A DNA stretch of 61,658 bases from Chloroflexota bacterium (GTDB lineage: Bacteria > Chloroflexota > Anaerolineae > UBA4142), in contig JACRBM010000050.1 in NCBI GenBank assembly GCA_016219275.1, positions 1 to 61,658 of the forward strand, read 5' to 3'. This document shows positions 25,928-34,828 of the stretch, piece after piece (the stretch's first letter is position 1; every line of letters starts with the position of its first letter). Below the pieces are notes generated by a model, which was not told the DNA's origin, did not search any database, and was given only the letters and a program-made list of their open reading frames with translations. Both the position numbers and the translations under genes were made by a program.

Positions 25928-26734
25928 ATGAGCACAAACGACTATGTTCACGGGTATTCTGGGCGAGAAAGCGACCGTTTGCTCGACCAAGCGAACACAC
26001 TCGCCGAATTATTGCATCACGACACAATCTATCCGGCAGATAGCCAAGTGTTGGAAGCCGGCTGTGGGGTCGGCGCGCAAACGATTATCCTGGCTCAGCA
26101 GAGTCCTCAGGCGCATTTCACATCGGTTGATGTTTCGCCCGAGTCCGTCGAAACAGCGCGGGCACGCGTCGCGCAACAAGGTTTGACAAATGTCACCTTT
26201 CGTACGGAAGATATTTTCGATCTCCCATTTGATGCAAACAGTTTTGATCACATCTTTGTTTGCTTTGTGTTGGAACATCTGCGGCAACCGCTCGAAGCGT
26301 TGGCGCGATTGAAGGTTGTCGTGAAACCTGGGGGGACGCTCACCGTCATCGAAGGCGATCATGCGTCCGCCTATTTTTATCCAGAGAGTCCATTCGCGCA
26401 GCAAACGATTGATTGTTTGGTCAAGATTCAAGCGAGCATGGGCGGCAATGCGTTGATCGGCAGACAACTCTATCCCTTGCTCAAACGCGCGGGATTCAAA
26501 AACATTCGCGTCACGCCGCGCCAGGTCTATGCCGATTCGAGCAGACCCGAATGGGTTGAAGGATTTACCAAGAATACATTCACCGCGATGGTCAATGGCG
26601 CACGAGAGCAGGCGCTCAAACAGGGATTGCTCGATCTTGAGACCTGGGAACGCGGCATCGCCGATTTGCACGCGACCGCCGGCGAAGATGGAACGTTCAG
26701 CTACACCTTTTTCAAAGGCGTCGCGGTCAAGTAG
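25928..26734 (+). CDS. SAM-dependent class I methyltransferase
   Basis: The SAM-binding motif I is VLEAGCGVGAQTI, motif II acidic residue lies in FTSVDVSPESVE, and post-motifs FDHIFVCFVLEHL and LKPGGTLTVIEGDH (here VVKPGGTLTVIEGDH) follow. At 268 residues from the ATG at 25928 it resembles UbiE-like small-molecule methyltransferases. The substrate is not evident. It is followed by a hairpin and an aminotransferase gene. Confidence 0.88.
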   Translation: MSTNDYVHGYSGRESDRLLDQANTLAELLHHDTIYPADSQVLEAGCGVGAQTIILAQQSPQAHFTSVDVSPESVETARARVAQQGLTNVTFRTEDIFDLPFDANSFDHIFVCFVLEHLRQPLEALARLKVVVKPGGTLTVIEGDHASAYFYPESPFAQQTIDCLVKIQASMGGNALIGRQLYPLLKRAGFKNIRVTPRQVYADSSRPEWVEGFTKNTFTAMVNGAREQALKQGLLDLETWERGIADLHATAGEDGTFSYTFFKGVAVK

Positions 26735-26801
26735 CGTATTGGCGAACGACCTCGCGCCACCGATTCATCGTTTAGAGCGAATTCCTATTGCGTTTACGGG
26801 A

Positions 26802-26833
26802 GACCTGTCAGGTTTTTAGAAACCTGATAGGTC
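26802..26833. terminator. Hairpin between methyltransferase and aminotransferase
   Basis: GACCTGTCAGGTTT, a four-base loop, then AAACCTGATAGGTC; one mismatch. It resembles a dispersed palindromic repeat and may end the methyltransferase transcript. Confidence 0.6.
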
Positions 26834-26889
26834 TTGAATGCGTCATATCACCATAAATCAGAGCGGAATCCGCTCCAAGGGGAACATCC

Positions 26890-28005
26890 ATGCAAATCGC
26901 GCCGTTCAAACTCGAACGCTATTTTGCCGAGTACGAATTCAAGGCACAGTACCTGCTCTGCCCATCCGATTGCGAGAGTTTATCTCTGCTCGAACTGCTT
27001 CAGATGGCGGACCCGGATGGTCTCGCGTTGTGGGAAAACCTGGGTCTGGGGTACACCGAAACGCCGGGACATCCACTCTTGCGCGCTGAGGTTGCGCGGA
27101 TGTACGAAACGATGACGCCGGACGATGTGCTGATCGCCGCGCCGGAAGAAGCGATTTTTATCGCGATGCACACCTTGCTCAAGCCGGGCGATCATGTCGT
27201 CGCGATTTCTCCGGCGTACCAATCGCTGTCCGAAATCGCGCACGCCATCGGTGGCGATGTCACGCCTTGGTCATTTGAATTGCGCGATAACCACTGGCAG
27301 CTCGACCTCGATCAGTTGGCGCGCTTGCTCACCGAGCGCACTCGCTTGATCGTCCTCAACTTTCCGCACAATCCCACCGGCTATTTGCCGACACGCGACG
27401 AGCTGGACACGATGGTGGATTTGGCGCGGCAACGTGGCGCGCACATTTTCAGCGACGAAATGTACCGCTTGCTCGAATACGATCCGGCGCGCCGCTTGCC
27501 GGCGATGTGCGATCTGTACGAGAAAGGCATTTCATTGTCCGGCTTGTCCAAGACCTTCGCGCTGCCCGGTCTCCGCATCGGCTGGCTCGCCACGCGCGAG
27601 CGCGCGATTCTGGACGCGTGTCAACGTTTCAAGGATTACACGACGATCTGCAACAGCGCGCCAAGCGAAATTCTGGGCATCATCGCGCTACGCGCCAAAG
27701 AAAAAATCATCGCGCGCAATCTCACCATCATTCACAATAATCTAGAAATCGCCGCACAGTTTTTCGCCGAGCACGCGAATCGCTTTACCTGGCTCAAGCC
27801 GCACGCCGGTTCCGTTGCGTTTCCGCGCTGGATTGGCGGAACGTCGGTCGAACAATTTTGTGCAGACATGCGCGAACGACAAAGTGTGATGATCGTCCCA
27901 GGAAGCATTTTTGATTTTCCCGGCGATCATTTTCGGGTGGGATTGGGACGGAGAAATTTCGTGGAGGCGATTGAGCGGGTAGCAGAGTATTTGCAAATGT
28001 GGTAA
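26890..28005 (+). CDS. PLP-dependent aminotransferase, class I/II
   Basis: Fold-type I aminotransferase of 371 residues. The PLP lysine is in SLSGLSKTFALPGLRIGWLA, the PLP-phosphate and ring contacts are seen in LNFPHNPTGYLPTRDEL and HIFSDEMYRLLEYD, and the C-terminal substrate arginine in DHFRVGLGRRNF. The N-terminus FKLERYFAEYEFKAQYLLCPSDCESLSLLELL matches aspartate-aminotransferase-like proteins that act on unusual amino acids. GGGGAAC precedes the ATG. The substrate cannot be assigned. Confidence 0.9.
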   Translation: MQIAPFKLERYFAEYEFKAQYLLCPSDCESLSLLELLQMADPDGLALWENLGLGYTETPGHPLLRAEVARMYETMTPDDVLIAAPEEAIFIAMHTLLKPGDHVVAISPAYQSLSEIAHAIGGDVTPWSFELRDNHWQLDLDQLARLLTERTRLIVLNFPHNPTGYLPTRDELDTMVDLARQRGAHIFSDEMYRLLEYDPARRLPAMCDLYEKGISLSGLSKTFALPGLRIGWLATRERAILDACQRFKDYTTICNSAPSEILGIIALRAKEKIIARNLTIIHNNLEIAAQFFAEHANRFTWLKPHAGSVAFPRWIGGTSVEQFCADMRERQSVMIVPGSIFDFPGDHFRVGLGRRNFVEAIERVAEYLQMW

Positions 28006-28087
28006 AAGAGATCGCGCTTCAATCAGCCAGACCTCTCGTTTTCATTTCGCAACCTTCGTGCACCTTGAGCAAAGTCGAAGGGTCGCG

Positions 28088-28320
28088 TTATTCGCGTTCC
28101 AAACTTTCCGCCACCAACTCCGCAATATCCTTGCGCGCGATCTTTTCGTCCACGCTCAACGCCTTCGCGCCATCGTCGAGCATCGTCATGCAGAACGGAC
28201 ACGCGGACACGACCGTTTGCGCGTTCACTGCAATCACATACTCGACGCGTTTGTTGTTGATGTGCGTCCCAGTGTTTTCTTCAAGCCACATCTGTCCGCC
28301 GCCACAACACAAACCGTTAG
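28088..28320 (-). pseudogene. Orphan 3' fragment of the DsrM/HdrD-like iron-sulfur reductase gene
   Basis: This piece encodes NGLCCGGGQMWLEENTGT, then NNKR, then a V-A-V-N-A-Q stretch and the CPFCMTMLDDGAKALSVDE tail, nearly the same as the last 75 residues of the full gene at 35905. I count about seven differences. Similarity stops right after AACACAAACCGTT, and 14 bp further the LuxR promoter begins. It has no start region or ribosome-binding site. It is a gene remnant in the same orientation as the complete copy 7.6 kb away. Confidence 0.85.
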
Positions 28321-28333
28321 GTTTTGCCGTTTT

Positions 28334-28363
28334 TTGAATTTTGATGTGTGTGTGTGTTATAAT
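28334..28363 (+). promoter_or_regulatory. LuxR-gene promoter
   Basis: TTGAAT, an 18-base spacer rich in GT repeats, and TATAAT. The -10 ends seven bases before the ATG at 28370, so the mRNA would be leaderless or nearly so; no Shine-Dalgarno sequence fits. Confidence 0.7.
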
Positions 28364-28369
28364 TGATCC

Positions 28370-31027
28370 ATGTCTACGCCAGTTCTAGCCACCAAACTTT
28401 ATATCCCCCCACCGCGTCCTAAAGTTGTCCTCCGCCCCCGCTTGATCGAGCGGCTGAACGCAGGTCTCTCTTCGGGTTGCAAGTTGACCCTCATCTCGGC
28501 TCCTGCCGGTTTTGGCAAAACCGCGTTGGTCAGCGAATGGGTCGCCGGTTGCGAGCGACCAGTCGCTTGGTTGTCGCTGGACGAAGGGGATAGCGACTCC
28601 ACACGCTTTCTGACTTACTTGATCGTTGCTTTGCAGACGATTATGGCGAACATTGGAGCAGGGGTGTTGGGTGTGCTCCAAGCCCCTCAACCGCCATCCA
28701 TCGAAGCGAATCTGACGGCTCTGCTCAATGAAATCACGACCATTCCCCGTGCCGGCAATTTCATCCTCGTCCTTGATGACTACCATGCGATTGATGCCAA
28801 ATCGATTGACAATGCCCTCATCTTTCTGATTGAGCACTTGCCACCACAGATGCACCTGGTGATTGCCACGCGTGAGGATCCACATCTACCCCTGGCTCGA
28901 TTACGCGCCCGGGACCAATTGATCGAACTGCGCGCCGCCGACTTGCGTTTTACTTCCATCGAAGCCGCAGGATTTCTCAACCAGGTGATGGGATTAAGTC
29001 TCTCGGCAGAAAACATCGCCGCACTGGAAACCCGCACCGAAGGATGGATCGCTGGGTTGCAACTCGCCGCGCTTTCAATGCAGGGACATCAAGACACGAC
29101 CGGCTTTATCAAGTCGTTCACCGGCAGTCATCGTTTCGTCCTGGATTATTTGCTCGCCGAAGTTCTGCAACGACAATCCGAAAGCGTTCAATTTTTTTTG
29201 CTACGCACTTCTATTCTCGACCGGATTTGTGGTTCTCTGTGTGATGCCGTTCTGCGCGACTCGGCTGTTGCCGGGCAAGCCACTCTGGAATATCTTGAGC
29301 GCGCCAACTTGTTCATTGTCCCGCTGGATAACGAACGGCATTGGTACCGCTATCATCATCTCTTTGGAGATTTGTTGCGGAAACGGCTGGGATCAAGTCT
29401 CGCCCCTGAAGGAAACGCCGAACTGCATATTCGTGCCAGTGAATGGTATGAAAACAACGGACTGGCGTTTGAAGCCTTTCGTCATGCAACTGCCGCCAAG
29501 GATGTCGAGCGCGCAACGAGATTGATTGAGGGTGAACGGATGCCGCTTCACTTTCCCGGCGCGGTGAACACAATTTTGGATTGGCTGAATGCACTGCCCA
29601 GGCAAGTATTGGATGCAAGACCCGCGTTGTGGTGGCGTTCTGCCGCATTGTCATTGATTGTTGGAATCACCACCGGCGTTCAAGAAAAGTTGCAATCTGC
29701 CGAGAACGGATTGCAAGGCGCGGAGCCGACGGACAAGACGCGCAACCTTATCGGGCGGATTGCCACCGCGCGCGCGACGTTAGCGCTGACGCGTTACGAG
29801 ACTGAAACCATTCTCGTCCAGTCAAAGCGCGCGTTGGAATATCTTGATGCGGACAATTTGTCGGATCGCACTTCGGCGTACTGGACACAGAGTATCGCTT
29901 ATTTTTTTCAAGGCGAGCGCGCCGCCGCCCGCGACGCGGTGAATAACGCCTTGACGCTCGCACAAGCATCGGCGAGTAACTTTGCGCTACTCTTGGCGAC
30001 AAGCACTTTAGCCACGCTACAAGAGATCGAAAACGAACTCGCGCGCGCGGCGGAAACGTATCGGCGCGCGCTCCAGCTTGCCGGGAATCCTCCGCTCGCA
30101 TTCGCTTCTGGCGCGCATCTTGGGCTGGCGCACATTTTTTACGAATGGAACGATTTGGACGCGGCGCAACATCACGGAGAAAACAGTCTCAACCTGGCGC
30201 GGCAGTATGACCGGGTGATTGACCGTTTTATTATCAGCCAAGTCTTCCTAGCCCGCTTGAAACTGGCTCAAGGCGATGTGGATGGTGCGGCGGCAATGTT
30301 GGCGCAGTCCGAACAATCTGCGCGCCAGGAAAACTTTCTCCTGCGCCTGCCGGAAATCGCTACCGCGCAGGTGCCGGTTCTGCTTCGCCAGGGTCAGGTT
30401 GCCACAGCCGCTCAACTGGCTCTGCAATATGAACTCCCGCTCAGCCAGGTACGCGTGCTCATCGCCCAGAACGACCCATCCGCCGCGTTAGCAGTGCTGG
30501 AACCATTTCGCCAAAAAATGGAAGCAAAAGGTTGGGCAGATGAACGACTCAGGGCAATGGTGTTGCAGGCGATCGCTCTGTATGCACACGGCGAAAAGGA
30601 CAAGGCGATGCAAGTTCTGGGCGACGCGCTGGCACTGGCTGAGCCGGGCGGTTTGATTCGTCTCTTTGTGGATGAAGGCGAGCCGATGCGATTGATGATT
30701 TTAGATTTTCGAATTTGTATTGAAAAACAATCGCGCGGCGGAGACAATAAACAGGTTGATTACATAGAAAAACTCTTGTCAGCGTTTCCACAACCTGAAT
30801 CGAAAATCGAAAATCGAAAATCGAAAATTCTTGTAGAGCCATTAAGCGCGCGCGAGTTAGAAGTACTAAAACTGATCGCGCAAGGGCTTTCGAATCGCGA
30901 GATTAGCGAGCGACTGTTCCTCGCCTTGAGTACAATCAAAGGGCACAGCCGCATCATCTTCGACAAGCTCCAAGTTCGCAATCGCACCGAAGCGGTCGCG
31001 CGCGGACGCGCGCTGGGTCTCTTGTAA
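28370..31027 (+). CDS. MalT-type LuxR-family ATP-dependent transcription regulator
   Basis: The STAND-type architecture is clear over 885 residues. The N-terminus LATKLYIPPPRPKVVLRPRL is followed by Walker A APAGFGKTALVSEW (about residues 43-56), the Walker B region FILVLDDYHAI, a long TPR-like array (about 380-760) and a C-terminal LuxR HTH (PLSARELEVLKLIAQGLSNREISERLFLALSTIKGHSRIIFDKL). Between the TPRs and the HTH lies a stretch including ENRKSKIL encoded by a TCGATTTT-family repeat. It is first in a plus-strand block with the NAD(P)-binding, DUF4386, selenoprotein and MDR genes, which it may control. The inducer is unknown. Confidence 0.92.
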   Translation: MSTPVLATKLYIPPPRPKVVLRPRLIERLNAGLSSGCKLTLISAPAGFGKTALVSEWVAGCERPVAWLSLDEGDSDSTRFLTYLIVALQTIMANIGAGVLGVLQAPQPPSIEANLTALLNEITTIPRAGNFILVLDDYHAIDAKSIDNALIFLIEHLPPQMHLVIATREDPHLPLARLRARDQLIELRAADLRFTSIEAAGFLNQVMGLSLSAENIAALETRTEGWIAGLQLAALSMQGHQDTTGFIKSFTGSHRFVLDYLLAEVLQRQSESVQFFLLRTSILDRICGSLCDAVLRDSAVAGQATLEYLERANLFIVPLDNERHWYRYHHLFGDLLRKRLGSSLAPEGNAELHIRASEWYENNGLAFEAFRHATAAKDVERATRLIEGERMPLHFPGAVNTILDWLNALPRQVLDARPALWWRSAALSLIVGITTGVQEKLQSAENGLQGAEPTDKTRNLIGRIATARATLALTRYETETILVQSKRALEYLDADNLSDRTSAYWTQSIAYFFQGERAAARDAVNNALTLAQASASNFALLLATSTLATLQEIENELARAAETYRRALQLAGNPPLAFASGAHLGLAHIFYEWNDLDAAQHHGENSLNLARQYDRVIDRFIISQVFLARLKLAQGDVDGAAAMLAQSEQSARQENFLLRLPEIATAQVPVLLRQGQVATAAQLALQYELPLSQVRVLIAQNDPSAALAVLEPFRQKMEAKGWADERLRAMVLQAIALYAHGEKDKAMQVLGDALALAEPGGLIRLFVDEGEPMRLMILDFRICIEKQSRGGDNKQVDYIEKLLSAFPQPESKIENRKSKILVEPLSARELEVLKLIAQGLSNREISERLFLALSTIKGHSRIIFDKLQVRNRTEAVARGRALGLL

Positions 31028-31076
31028 GGGCAAGCATTTTTTTCGCCTGAACTGCGGCGAAAAAAATGCTTCGCCC
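31028..31076. terminator. Long hairpin after the LuxR gene
   Basis: GGGCAAGCATTTTTTTCGC and GCGAAAAAAATGCTTCGCCC pair almost fully around a 10-base loop, immediately after the stop codon. It looks like a dispersed repeat that doubles as a terminator. Confidence 0.75.
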
Positions 31077-31142
31077 ATCCCCCAAAACAATACCTCCGAA
31101 CAATACTTTAGTATCTACCCATCAATACCGTCGAGCAGATAT

Positions 31143-31176
31143 ATTGGCTGTGCATTGAACAAATGGCACAGCCAAT
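31143..31176. promoter_or_regulatory. Hairpin in the leader of the NAD(P)-binding protein gene
   Basis: ATTGGCTGTGC and GCACAGCCAAT are perfect 11-bp arms, followed by TTTTG. It lies 25 bp before the ATG at 31202 and could be a terminator/attenuator. Confidence 0.55.
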
Positions 31177-31201
31177 TTTGTGTCGCCGAAGGGAGATCAA
31201 A

Positions 31202-31891
31202 ATGAAAAAAGTTTGTATCGTAGGTGCTTCTGGAAAACTTGGGCAGTACATGGTGCAACACGCGCTTGACCGGGGCTATGAGGTAGTTGGTGTGTGTCGC
31301 GAACGCAGTGTGAGCAAGCTCGACACATTCAAAGCGCGCATTACGATCATTCCCGGCGCGACGAACGACCGCGCGGTGATCAAGCAAGCAGTCGCCGGGT
31401 GTGATGGAGTGCTCACGGTGCTGGTGCCGTGGGGCAATCAGCATTACTCGACCGGGACCGCGCAAGCCGTACTCGATTACGCACAACCTGGCGCGCGCCT
31501 CATTTTTTCTTGCGGCTGGCACATCACACGCGATGGCAAAGACGTGTACCCGCCATCGTTAAAAAGAGAGGAAAAGATCGCCCGCTGGCTCACACGGATT
31601 GTTCCCTTCATTGATCTTGATGATCAGGTAGAAGCGTGCCGGCGGATTTTTGCCAGCGACACCCGGTGGACGGTCGTGCGTGGGAGCGACCTTGAAGAGG
31701 GCGTGAGCCAGGGATTGCCGGTGTGGAGCAAGCATGTGGGCGATCCAATTCTTGCGAGCAACATGACGCGCCGCGTGGACTATGCGCTGTTCATGGTAGA
31801 TGCGCTTGAGAATGACGAACTCGTTCACCAAGCGCCGGCAATCGTCGGTTGCCAAACTCCTTCGGCGCGCGCTGTACAAACGCACGCCTAA
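31202..31891 (+). CDS. NAD(P)-binding Rossmann protein, NmrA-like
   Basis: A short-chain/NmrA-type protein of 229 residues with the dinucleotide loop KVCIVGASGKLGQYMVQHAL and the strand ending in DGVLTVLVPWG. The active-site Tyr-x-x-x-Lys of classical SDRs is not evident, so it may be a sensor-type or atypical reductase. GGGAG lies eight bases before the ATG at 31202; the frame upstream is less likely. It is followed closely by a small protein gene. Confidence 0.8.
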   Translation: MKKVCIVGASGKLGQYMVQHALDRGYEVVGVCRERSVSKLDTFKARITIIPGATNDRAVIKQAVAGCDGVLTVLVPWGNQHYSTGTAQAVLDYAQPGARLIFSCGWHITRDGKDVYPPSLKREEKIARWLTRIVPFIDLDDQVEACRRIFASDTRWTVVRGSDLEEGVSQGLPVWSKHVGDPILASNMTRRVDYALFMVDALENDELVHQAPAIVGCQTPSARAVQTHA

Positions 31892-31934
31892 GATTTTTGG
31901 GGATGTTGATTCACAGATCAACGAGCAAACCAAA

Positions 31935-32192
31935 ATGCCAAACGAACATGAACCAAGCCAATCACAAGTCTACCAGATCAGAATCAAGGGACATTTGGAT
32001 TCTCAATGGGCAGACTGGTTTGAGGGCATGACCATCACGCTAGAAGAAAACGGCGATACGCTTTTGACCGGCGCGGTGGTTGATCAAGCCGCGTTGCACG
32101 GCTTGCTCAAAAAAGTGCGTGATTTGGGAATGCCATTGGTCTCGGTCAATCGCGTCGAACCCGGGCATCCGACTACGCTTGGGACAAGCTAG
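31935..32192 (+). CDS. Small conserved protein of unknown function
   Basis: An 85-residue protein with a clear pattern: YQIRIKGHLDSQWADWFEGMTITLEENGDTLLTGAVVDQAALHGLLKKVRDLGMPLVSVNRVE. I recall similar small proteins in many Chloroflexota and Actinobacteria genomes, without an assigned function. The fold looks like alpha-beta with a GxVxDQAALHGLL core. It starts at the ATG at 31935, 43 bp after the previous gene. Confidence 0.75.
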   Translation: MPNEHEPSQSQVYQIRIKGHLDSQWADWFEGMTITLEENGDTLLTGAVVDQAALHGLLKKVRDLGMPLVSVNRVEPGHPTTLGTS

Positions 32193-32220
32193 GCAGATGT
32201 GTCAAAGGTCAAATCGTAAA

Positions 32221-32247
32221 TTGGCGTAGGCGGCTTGTTTACGCCAA
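32221..32247. terminator. Small hairpin before the DUF4386 gene
   Basis: TTGGCGTA and TACGCCAA with an 11-base loop, lying between the small-protein gene and DUF4386. Confidence 0.45.
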
Positions 32248-32270
32248 ATCAATCACAACAAGGAGAAAAA

Positions 32271-32993
32271 ATGAACACCAAATCAAGTCCCCATGAGACA
32301 AACAGAACGACCGCAACAATTGTGGGCGTGCTGTACATTATTGGGACGGTTTCAGGTATTCTCAGCGTGGTTTTCACACAATCCATTCTAACGGATCCGG
32401 ATTATCTGCGCCAAGTCGCTGTCCATGAAAATCAAATCATCATCGGACTCCTCTTTGTATTGACGATGGCATTGGCATTGGCGATGGTTCCGGTGATGCT
32501 GTTCCCAATCTTAAAAAAATACAATGAAGTCCTGGCTCTCGGGTATCTTATCTTTCGGGGGGCACTTGAAACGGTTGCCTATATTGCCATGATAGTCACA
32601 CGACTATTCCTAATCATTGTTAGTCAGCAATCTACAGGGGCGGGAACTCAAGCTTCATATTTTCAAACCTTGGGCGCGGTACTCCAATCCGGACATGATT
32701 CGATCAATACTCTGTTGATCATCGTTTTCAGTTTGGATGCGCTAATGCTTTACAGCGTCTTCTATCAATCCAAACTCATCCCGCGCTGGATATCCATTTG
32801 GGGCTTGATCGCGATTGTGATGCACGTGAGCACCGCCTTTTTGATTTTGTTCCGCGTCGTCGCGCCTGGTATGTCGCCGGTTATTTTCGTGATCAACTTT
32901 CCCATCCTCGTTCAAGAAATGGTGATGGCGGTCTGGTTGATCGTAAAAGGATTCAATCCGGCGGCAATCGCAAGTCTGCTTAAAGAGACGTAA
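32271..32993 (+). CDS. DUF4386 membrane protein
   Basis: A 240-residue protein with about six transmembrane helices and family signatures ATIVGVLYIIGTVSGILS, YLIFRGALETVAYIA and YQSKLIPRWISIWGLI. DUF4386 proteins have no known activity. AAGGAG precedes the ATG at 32271. It lies 29 bp before the probable selenoprotein gene in the same operon. AT content is higher than in the Wood-Ljungdahl genes. Confidence 0.88.
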   Translation: MNTKSSPHETNRTTATIVGVLYIIGTVSGILSVVFTQSILTDPDYLRQVAVHENQIIIGLLFVLTMALALAMVPVMLFPILKKYNEVLALGYLIFRGALETVAYIAMIVTRLFLIIVSQQSTGAGTQASYFQTLGAVLQSGHDSINTLLIIVFSLDALMLYSVFYQSKLIPRWISIWGLIAIVMHVSTAFLILFRVVAPGMSPVIFVINFPILVQEMVMAVWLIVKGFNPAAIASLLKET

Positions 32994-33022
32994 ATAATCG
33001 CGCGACACAAGGAGTCGAAACG

Positions 33023-33877
33023 ATGATCGCTCAAGAGAAAAAAATCTCGGCGTTGGGAACGGTCCGAACATTTCTGAAGGAAGGAACCTGATCGCAAACA
33101 ATTATGGGGGTCGTTGACCGCTCATTCGATCAGCCGTTGAAACTTGAAGAGTGCGCCGTTATGCAATTAGCCGGCGGAATAATGGGTAACGGCTATCAAT
33201 GTGGAATGTTGTGGGGCGGAGCACTCGCCGCCGGCGCGCAAGCATATCGGCTTTATGGCGCGGGCGCGCGCGCAGAAGTTGAGGCATTGCTGGCATCGCA
33301 AAAACTTGTCGAAGCGTTTCACACGCGCGCTAAAGAAATCAATTGCGCTGAAATCACCGAGATGGAATGGAAGAAACCATCCAAAGGTCAGGTGGTCAAG
33401 TTTCTCGCCAAAGGCGGACCGATTGGTTGTTTTCGTTTGGCGGCGGATTACGCGCAGATTGCATTCGATACGATTAACCACACGCTTGGCGAAAAGCAGA
33501 TCAATATGCCAACTCAGCCGGTCAGTTGCGCGGCAATGCTGGCGCAGAAGATGGGCGTATCAGAAATGCACGTGGTCATGGCGGCAGGACTTGCCGGTGG
33601 CATCGGTCTAAGCGGTGGCGCGTGTGGCGTATTGGGCGCCGCAATTTGGTTCAAAGGAATCAACACGCTCAAGAATGGCGGCAAACAAAGTTTCAATCTC
33701 ACGGCTCCTTCAGCCGAGTTGGAAAAATTCCTGACGGCTTCCGACTATGAATTCGAATGTGCCAAAATCGTTGGGCGCAAGTTTGAGAATGTAGCCGACC
33801 ACGCGAGTTATGTGCGCGATGGTGGTTGTGCGAAAATCATACAAGAACTCGCCGCGTGTTTGGCAACACAAATATAA
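33023..33877 (+). CDS. Probable selenoprotein of the C_GCAxxG_C_C redox family (tandem domains)
   Basis: An ATG at 33023 with AAGGAG seven bases upstream opens a frame through MIAQEKKISALGTVRTFLKEGT to a TGA at 33089-33091. The same frame then continues SQTIMGVVDRSFDQPLKLEEC to 33877, giving 284 residues if TGA is read as selenocysteine 23. The protein is two tandem C_GCAxxG_C_C units: unit 1 has U23 and the LAGGIMGNGYQCG region (C60), unit 2 has C169 (PVSCAAML) and AAGLAGGIGLSGGACGVLG (C201). Aligning the units puts U23 on C169. A SECIS-like hairpin follows the TGA. A start at the internal ATG 33104 lacks a ribosome-binding site and would lose the first redox residue. Other Cys residues (C44, C108, C136 and C-terminal ones) also fit the family. 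Alternatives are a Cys-to-stop mutation or a sequencing error. Confidence 0.75.
33089..33132 (+). promoter_or_regulatory. Candidate bacterial SECIS element
   Basis: The TGA begins a hairpin. TGATCG (33089-33094) pairs with CGATCA (33127-33132), ATG (33104-33106) with CAT (33123-33125), and GGTC (33109-33112) with GACC (33116-33119) around a GTT loop. The apical loop starts 21 bases after the TGA and its first base is G. These values fit the known bacterial SECIS pattern of a short upper stem, a small G-containing loop and a 16-37 base spacing. Confidence 0.65.
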
Positions 33878-33892
33878 ACGTAGGGAATTCCA

Positions 33893-34828
33893 ATGAAAGC
33901 AGTCGTGTACAAAAAGTTTGGTTCGCCAGATGTTCTCGAACTCAAAGAGATCGAGAAACCAACGCCGAAGGATCAAGAGGTGTCAGTCAAAATTCATGCC
34001 ACCACCGTCACCATCGGCGACACGATCATGCGGAGTTTCAATCTACCGAACATCTCTGGCTGGCAGAAATTCATGGCGCGTCTGATCCTGGGATGGCGCA
34101 AACCCAAACATCCGATCCTGGGAATGGAACTCGCCGGAGAAATTGAGTCCGTGGGGAAAAAAGTGACGCGCTTTAAACCGGGCGACCCAGTTTTCGCGTC
34201 CACCTTCGCCGTGAATTTTGGTGGGCATGCCGAGTACAAATGCCTGCCCGAAAACGGGGTGATCGCGATCAAATCAGCAAACCTCACTTACGACCAAGCC
34301 GCCGCCGTCCCAGGCGCGGGGCAGACGGCTCTGCAATGTCTCAAAAAGGGAAAAATCCGGCGCGGACAAAAAATTCTGATCTATGGCGCGTCCGGCGCGG
34401 TCGGCACGTATGCAGTGCAGATTGCCAGCCGCCACTTTGGGGCGGAAGTGACCGGCGTATGCAGTGGCGCAAACCTGGAACTGGTGAAATCGCTGGGAGC
34501 GAACCAGGTGATGGATTATACCCGGCAGGATTTCACGCAAAGCGGCGAGAGGTACGATGTGATTTTCGACGCGGTTGGTAAACTTTCACCAGCGCAGGGA
34601 AAAAAGGCGCTCAAGCCGGGCGGCGTCTACCTCAACGTCCATGCCGACTCGGACGGCGGCGATAATCTCGAAAACCTACTCGCGCTCAAAGGATTGGTCG
34701 AGGCGGGCAAGCTCAAACCGGTTATTGACCGGGTTTATCCGTTGGAACAAATTGTCGAGGCGCATCGCTATGTTGAGCAAGGGCATAAAAAAGGCAATGT
34801 GGTCATCACTTTGGAGGAACACTCATGA
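33893..34828 (+). CDS. MDR-family zinc-independent quinone oxidoreductase-like NAD(P)H protein (1)
   Basis: A 311-residue medium-chain dehydrogenase/reductase. It has the GroES-like N-terminus [23 protein letters not shown] and the cofactor loop [19 protein letters not shown]. The zinc ligands of alcohol dehydrogenases are absent, which fits NADPH:quinone or enone reductases. Its stop overlaps the start of the next gene by four bases (ATGA). The two proteins are clear paralogues, indicating tandem duplication. Confidence 0.9.
   Translation: MKAVVYKKFGSPDVLELKEIEKPTPKDQEVSVKIHATTVTIGDTIMRSFNLPNISGWQKFMARLILGWRKPKHPILGMELAGEIESVGKKVTRFKPGDPVFASTFAVNFGGHAEYKCLPENGVIAIKSANLTYDQAAAVPGAGQTALQCLKKGKIRRGQKILIYGASGAVGTYAVQIASRHFGAEVTGVCSGANLELVKSLGANQVMDYTRQDFTQSGERYDVIFDAVGKLSPAQGKKALKPGGVYLNVHADSDGGDNLENLLALKGLVEAGKLKPVIDRVYPLEQIVEAHRYVEQGHKKGNVVITLEEHS

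Noticed and set aside
27999-28337. A plus-strand open frame of 112 codons after the aminotransferase gene
   Set aside because: It is opposite the duplicated iron-sulfur reductase fragment, whose frame is clearly the real one.
32203-32217. GTCAAAGGTCAAAT near 32.2 kb as another TTTGACC tandem box
   Set aside because: The two words are 8 bp apart, not 11, and no -10 follows at the right distance.
33104-33106. Internal ATG as the true start of the C_GCAxxG_C_C protein
   Set aside because: No ribosome-binding site precedes it, and the frame upstream of the TGA has an ideal one and completes the first domain.
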